Below, piece after piece: positions 1 through 64,000 of a DNA stretch of 64,000 nucleotides (its first letter is position 1; each line of letters opens with the position of its first letter). The position numbers and the translations under genes were made by a program. This stretch comes from Sciurus carolinensis (Eukaryota; Chordata; Mammalia; Rodentia; Sciuridae): positions 21,431,123 to 21,495,122 of the forward strand of contig NC_062224.1 in the NCBI RefSeq assembly GCF_902686445.1. The letters run 5' to 3'. The notes beneath the pieces are model-generated. The model was not told where the DNA came from, did no database searches, and saw only the letters and a program-made list of their open reading frames with translations.

Positions 1-671
1 CTAGGATTTTATACAAATGGAATCATATAATATGTACTATTTCTTGGTTTGGGTTCTTTAACTCAGCATAATTAACACATAGCTACATATATCCATAGTT
101 CATTTTATGTCATTGTTAAGTAATCTTGTGTTACTTTTATTTATCAGTTTTATCTGTTCATCTATTGATAAAACATTTGGGATATTTTCTAGTTTGTGGC
201 TATAGCAGATAAAGCTGCTATGAATATTTCTGTATTCATCTTTATATTAACATGTACTTTCAGATTTCTCTTAGGTATTTACCTAGGAACAGAATGGTTT
301 CTTCATATGGTAGATAAACTATATTTAACTTAAAAAAAAAAAAAAAAACTATCAGGCTATTTTCCAAAGTGTTTGTACCATTAGGTTCTCATTAGCAGTA
401 TCTGAGAGTTTGTTTCTTCCTATCCTAACCAGCACTTGGTATAGTCAATCTTTATAATTTTAACACTTCTAAAGGTGTGTAGTGATCTTTCATTGTGGTT
501 TTAGTTTGTATTTCCCTATTAACTCTATGTTGGTCATCTCTTCATAATACTTATTTGCATCCAGGTAGCCTCCTTTGATAAAGTTTGCTCAGATCTTCTG
601 CCTCCATTTGTGGGGTTGGGGGTGGTTTGTGGGATTTTTTTTTACAATTGAATTTTTGTTTTGTTTTGATT
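1..671 (-). mobile_element. L1 LINE fossil, antisense (left part)
   Basis: Reads as decayed L1 3' region on the minus strand, with familiar phrases for the site of the poorly conserved ORF2 end. It is the same element that resumes at 873 after a SINE insertion. No open frame remains. Confidence 0.75.
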
Positions 672-872
672 TATGGTACCAGGGTTTAAACTCAGGGACA
701 CTTAATCACTGAACTACATTCCTAGCCATTTTTATTTTTTAATTTTGAGACAGGATCTCACTAAGTTGCTTAGGGCCTTGCTAAGTTGTTGAGGCTGGCT
801 TTGAACTTGTGATCCTCCTGACTTAGCCTCCCTAGTTGCTGGGATTACAGGCATGCACCGCCACACCTGACT
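672..872 (-). mobile_element. B1-dID SINE
   Basis: On the plus strand the ID part comes first in reverse (ctcagggacacttaatcact, gaactacattcctagcc), then the B1 part (gagacaggatctcactaagt ... gggattacaggcatgcaccg). This order is that of a minus-strand B1-dID hybrid. It splits an L1. Confidence 0.85.
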
Positions 873-1570
873 CTTTGGTGTCATATCTAAGAAATCTTAG
901 CCTAATCTTAAATTCATAAAGATTTTTGTCTGCTTTTTTTCCCAGTGATTTTAACCATATAATCATTTGAGTTAATAATTGTATGTGATATGAATTAGAG
1001 ATGAAAATTTTATATATTTTACATGTGGATAGCCAGTTGTTCCAGGACCATTGTGTTCTAGTATTTGTGTTGTACAAAGTTGACCAGATCTTCATGTTCC
1101 TCTTGACTGAATACCTGGAGTTGCTGTGTCATATGGTTGTGGGTCACTGGACTCTGTTGTTTTACGAATCTGTGCATCTTGTCGCTAACACTTGATTATT
1201 GTAGCTTTGTAATTCTTGAAGACTTGTAGTATATGTATATCAACTTTGTCCTTTTTAGAAATTGTTTAAACTATTATAGGTTCTTTGAATTTTAAAGTGA
1301 ATTTTAGAAACAGCAACTTCTTTGCAAAAGTTTCCTGGGATTTTGATTGGGGTTGCACTGAATCTTTAGATGAATTTTGGAAGAGGTATGGGTCTTTTGA
1401 GCCATGAACATGGTATATCTCTTCATTTATTTAAGTATTCTTTAATGTGTCTCAGTAGTGTTTGCAGAGTTTTAGTTTGCAGGTCTTACAAATGTTTTTT
1501 CAGACTTATCTCTAAATATTTCACATTTTAATGCCATTTTAAATGATAAATCTTTAAAATTTTCAATTAC
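873..1570 (-). mobile_element. L1 LINE fossil, antisense (right part)
   Basis: Antisense L1 ORF2 sequence, including the typical 'gggattttgattggggttgc' and 'ccatgaacatggtatatctc' stretches. It continues the left part across the SINE. Many stops; non-functional. Confidence 0.8.
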
Positions 1571-1859
1571 TCATTACTAGTCTATAGAAATACTGTTGAC
1601 ATTCACATTCTAATCACTCAAATCATATAGTAACCCGTATTGCAAATTCAACTGGGTAAAGTTATTATCTAGTTATCTTCCCGTCTTCATATGAAACAAA
1701 TCTTTGTGGGAGAATAGATAAATTTACTGGTAAAAGATAATAAAAATTATAGCAGAATCAAGCATATTCAAGTATTTCCATTTTGATAAAGGTGACATTT
1801 CAAAAAGGCTGACTTGAAATTGACTTGTAAGCAAAGTTTTATCAGCAATATAGACAGGT

Positions 1860-3340
1860 AAAGTTTGAGATACCTATCTGGGGAGATGTCTGGGAGAGAA
1901 AAATATTTGGGAGTCATTCACATATAGATGGTGTTTAATGCATAAGACTGAATGAAATCTCTAGGAGAAAAAGTATAAGAAGAGTCCATGGACTGAGTCT
2001 TGGGTACTTCCAAGTTCAGAAATTTAGTAGATGAAGTAGCAAAGGAGACTGAGAAAAAAGTAGCCCATGAGTTGGGAGGAAAATAAGTGTGGGAAGTCAA
2101 GTGGAGAAAATTTTTCAAGGAGGAAGTAATCCCCGTGTTAAATGACAGATCACATAAGATATGAACCAAGAATTGACCATTTAGTTTATCAGTGTAGAAG
2201 CCATTAGTGATGTTGACAAGATCAGTTTTAAAGAATTATGAAGATAAGAGCCTGGTTTAATAAGATTGAAGAGAAAATGAGAGGAAAAGAAATGGCAAGT
2301 ATAGATAGCTTTCAAGAGCTTTGCTGTAGCTGGTAGTGGTAGTGCATACTTGTCATCCCAGTGGCTCTGGAGGAGGATGAGGCAGGAGGATCACAAATTC
2401 AAAGCCAGCCTCAGCAACTTAGCGGGGCCTTAATCAATTCAGTAAGATCCTATCTCTAAATAAAACACAAAAAAGGGGTGGGGATGTGGCTCAGTGGTCA
2501 AGTGCCTCTGGGTTCAATCCCCAGTACCCCCAAAACAAAATAAAACAAAACAGAGCTTTGCTCTAAAGGAGAAACTGACAAACAAGATGATAATTGGAGA
2601 GGGTTGTATGAATATCGTAGTTAAGATGAAAGAAAGAAGTTGCAAAATGTGTGGATGCATATGGGAATGATAGAGTAAAGAGAAAGTGATGATGCAGAAA
2701 AGAGAGGGAAGAATTACTGGAACCATATTTTTGAATAGTGCAGTGATGGGATCTAGTATGCAAGTGGTGGGGACTTAGAAGAGTGGACAGTATCCATTGT
2801 GTTCTAGAGAAAATGCAGGATCATGGGCACAAATGCAGACAGATGGGTAGGTGTGGCAGGATATTAAGTTCTCTCTTCATTGTTGTTGTTTTCTCAATGC
2901 AATAGAAAGTAGGGTCATCTGCTACAAGGGAGGAGGGGAGAAGGGATGAAATGATCTATTTGAATGGACCACAGAGAATGTATTATCATTGACTGACAGC
3001 ATTATGAGGTCTCTTGAGGTTAGTTATCATGACTTTAAGTGAAAATACTTTTGTCTTTCTTCACTCACGGTCAATTGCGTAGGTACAGATCCAAAGTAGG
3101 CAGTATTGATTTATCTGAGGTTAGGCTTTGTCAGGTGACTTCGAGGAAGTAAGAATATCAGAGTATAAAGGAATGGATTGCAGTTGGCTTAAGAGGGAAT
3201 TGAGGACGTAGGGTTGGTGAGGAACTGGGAAAGGGTGGTAGGGTTCCTAGATTGAGGAAAGGAGGTGATGGGTCTAAGTAGGATTCTTGATTTTGAGTTT
3301 GTAAAAGGGTTTCAGACATGACCAGGCAAAAGCCAAGAGT
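1860..3340. repeat. Ancient mammalian interspersed repeat, class not assigned
   Basis: A long purine-rich tract (for example 'gggagtcattcacatataga', 'gcaaaggagactgagaaaaa', 'atgatgcagaaaagagaggg') that I recognise as a widespread old mammalian repeat without being sure of its name. It is interrupted at 2326-2551 by a B1-dID with an 11-bp target duplication. Confidence 0.5.
2326..2551 (+). mobile_element. B1-dID SINE with target duplication
   Basis: B1 half (aggcaggaggatcacaaatt, cagcctcagcaacttagcgg) followed by dID half (ggggatgtggctcagtggtc, gggttcaatccccagtaccc) and an A-rich tail. It is flanked by agagctttgct at 2315-2325 and 2552-2562. Confidence 0.92.
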
Positions 3341-3851
3341 GGATGAGAAGTCATATCCTGAAAGACCAGGATATGTTGGAAGGATTATCTATATCTGGTT
3401 TCTGAGTTTATGCTCAGAACCTACAGTCCTTTTCTATTATTTTTTAATTATCTTTGTTGCCATTGAACTAATAAGGTTAGTACTTCTTTTGTGAGAGTTC
3501 CGTCTCTTTCTTAGTTTGTTTTTTGGTTCTTTGTGCACTGTGATATTTTCTTATTATCATTTATTCCTTCTGTTGCATTTTAAATCTTAGCGATTGTATT
3601 TCTGATTTCCAAGAGTTCCTTTTTGCTATTAATTAATTTTTCATAGCATCATCATTTTCTAGAAAAAAATTAGTTTTTGATGATGATCACATGATTTGTT
3701 GCAGTACATCTAATTCAGGCATCAGAATATAGTTCTTTGTCTCCATTAAGTTCATATCTGTATGCAAGGCTTTATATTTTTACATATAATTTTCCAAGTG
3801 AGCAAGTATAATGTGTTCTCTTGTTAACTTTTACATATCTTTTCACTTTAG

Positions 3852-64000
<60,149 letters not shown>

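Larger units (their letters stand above)
1..3851 (+). other. ARHGAP21: Upstream ARHGAP21 intron (3' part)
   Basis: No coding exon is visible before 3852. The stretch holds an antisense L1 fossil cut by a B1-dID SINE (1-1570), then an ancient repeat (about 1860-3340) also cut by a B1-dID. 3345-3851 is AT-rich sequence I cannot assign, ending in a pyrimidine-rich tract and the acceptor at 3850-3851. The initiator exon must lie upstream of the window. Confidence 0.8.

Overview
The window is ordinary nuclear DNA from a mammal, most likely a squirrel-family rodent (Sciuridae: squirrel, ground squirrel or marmot). Two things point there. The spliced protein is nearly the same as mammalian ARHGAP21, and the introns are full of ID SINEs of the 'gggctggggatatagctcag' type plus B1-dID hybrid SINEs (a 7SL-derived B1 joined to a degenerate ID), a combination typical of squirrels. 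The rodent assignment is strong; the exact species cannot be told from this sequence.

One gene fills the window on the + strand: ARHGAP21, a large Rho GTPase-activating protein with PDZ, PH and RhoGAP domains. I find 19 coding exons from 3852 to 63181. Each has AG/GT borders and the reading phases join without conflict. They total 3813 nt, or 1271 codons. If the missing N-terminal exon codes about 20 residues, as in the human protein, the window covers roughly residues 21-1291 of about 1957. The start codon and promoter lie upstream. The second half of the RhoGAP domain and the long C-terminal tail lie downstream.

Layout: 1-3851 is upstream intron (old L1 and an ancient repeat). 3852-32669 carries five exons for the PDZ domain, split by a 21.5 kb intron packed with L1. 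39920-39949 is a 30-nt microexon in a repeat-poor stretch. 41236-43132 is the giant 1897-nt exon for the disordered Ser/Pro-rich linker. 51017-54104 has three small linker exons. 56523-57806 encodes the PH/ARF-binding module. 60356-61345 is the linker to the GAP domain. 62086-63181 encodes the first half of the RhoGAP domain, including the arginine finger.

The rest is intron with fossil L1, L2, MIR, MER5/Tigger-like DNA transposons, ID and B1-dID SINEs, many with clear target-site duplications. I found no second gene, no RNA gene, no CRISPR array and no bacterial or phage system. The most useful second-look items are the two microexons, a NAGNAG acceptor, an L1 nested in an L1, an L1 with a twin-priming inversion, and a possible minus-strand solo LTR.
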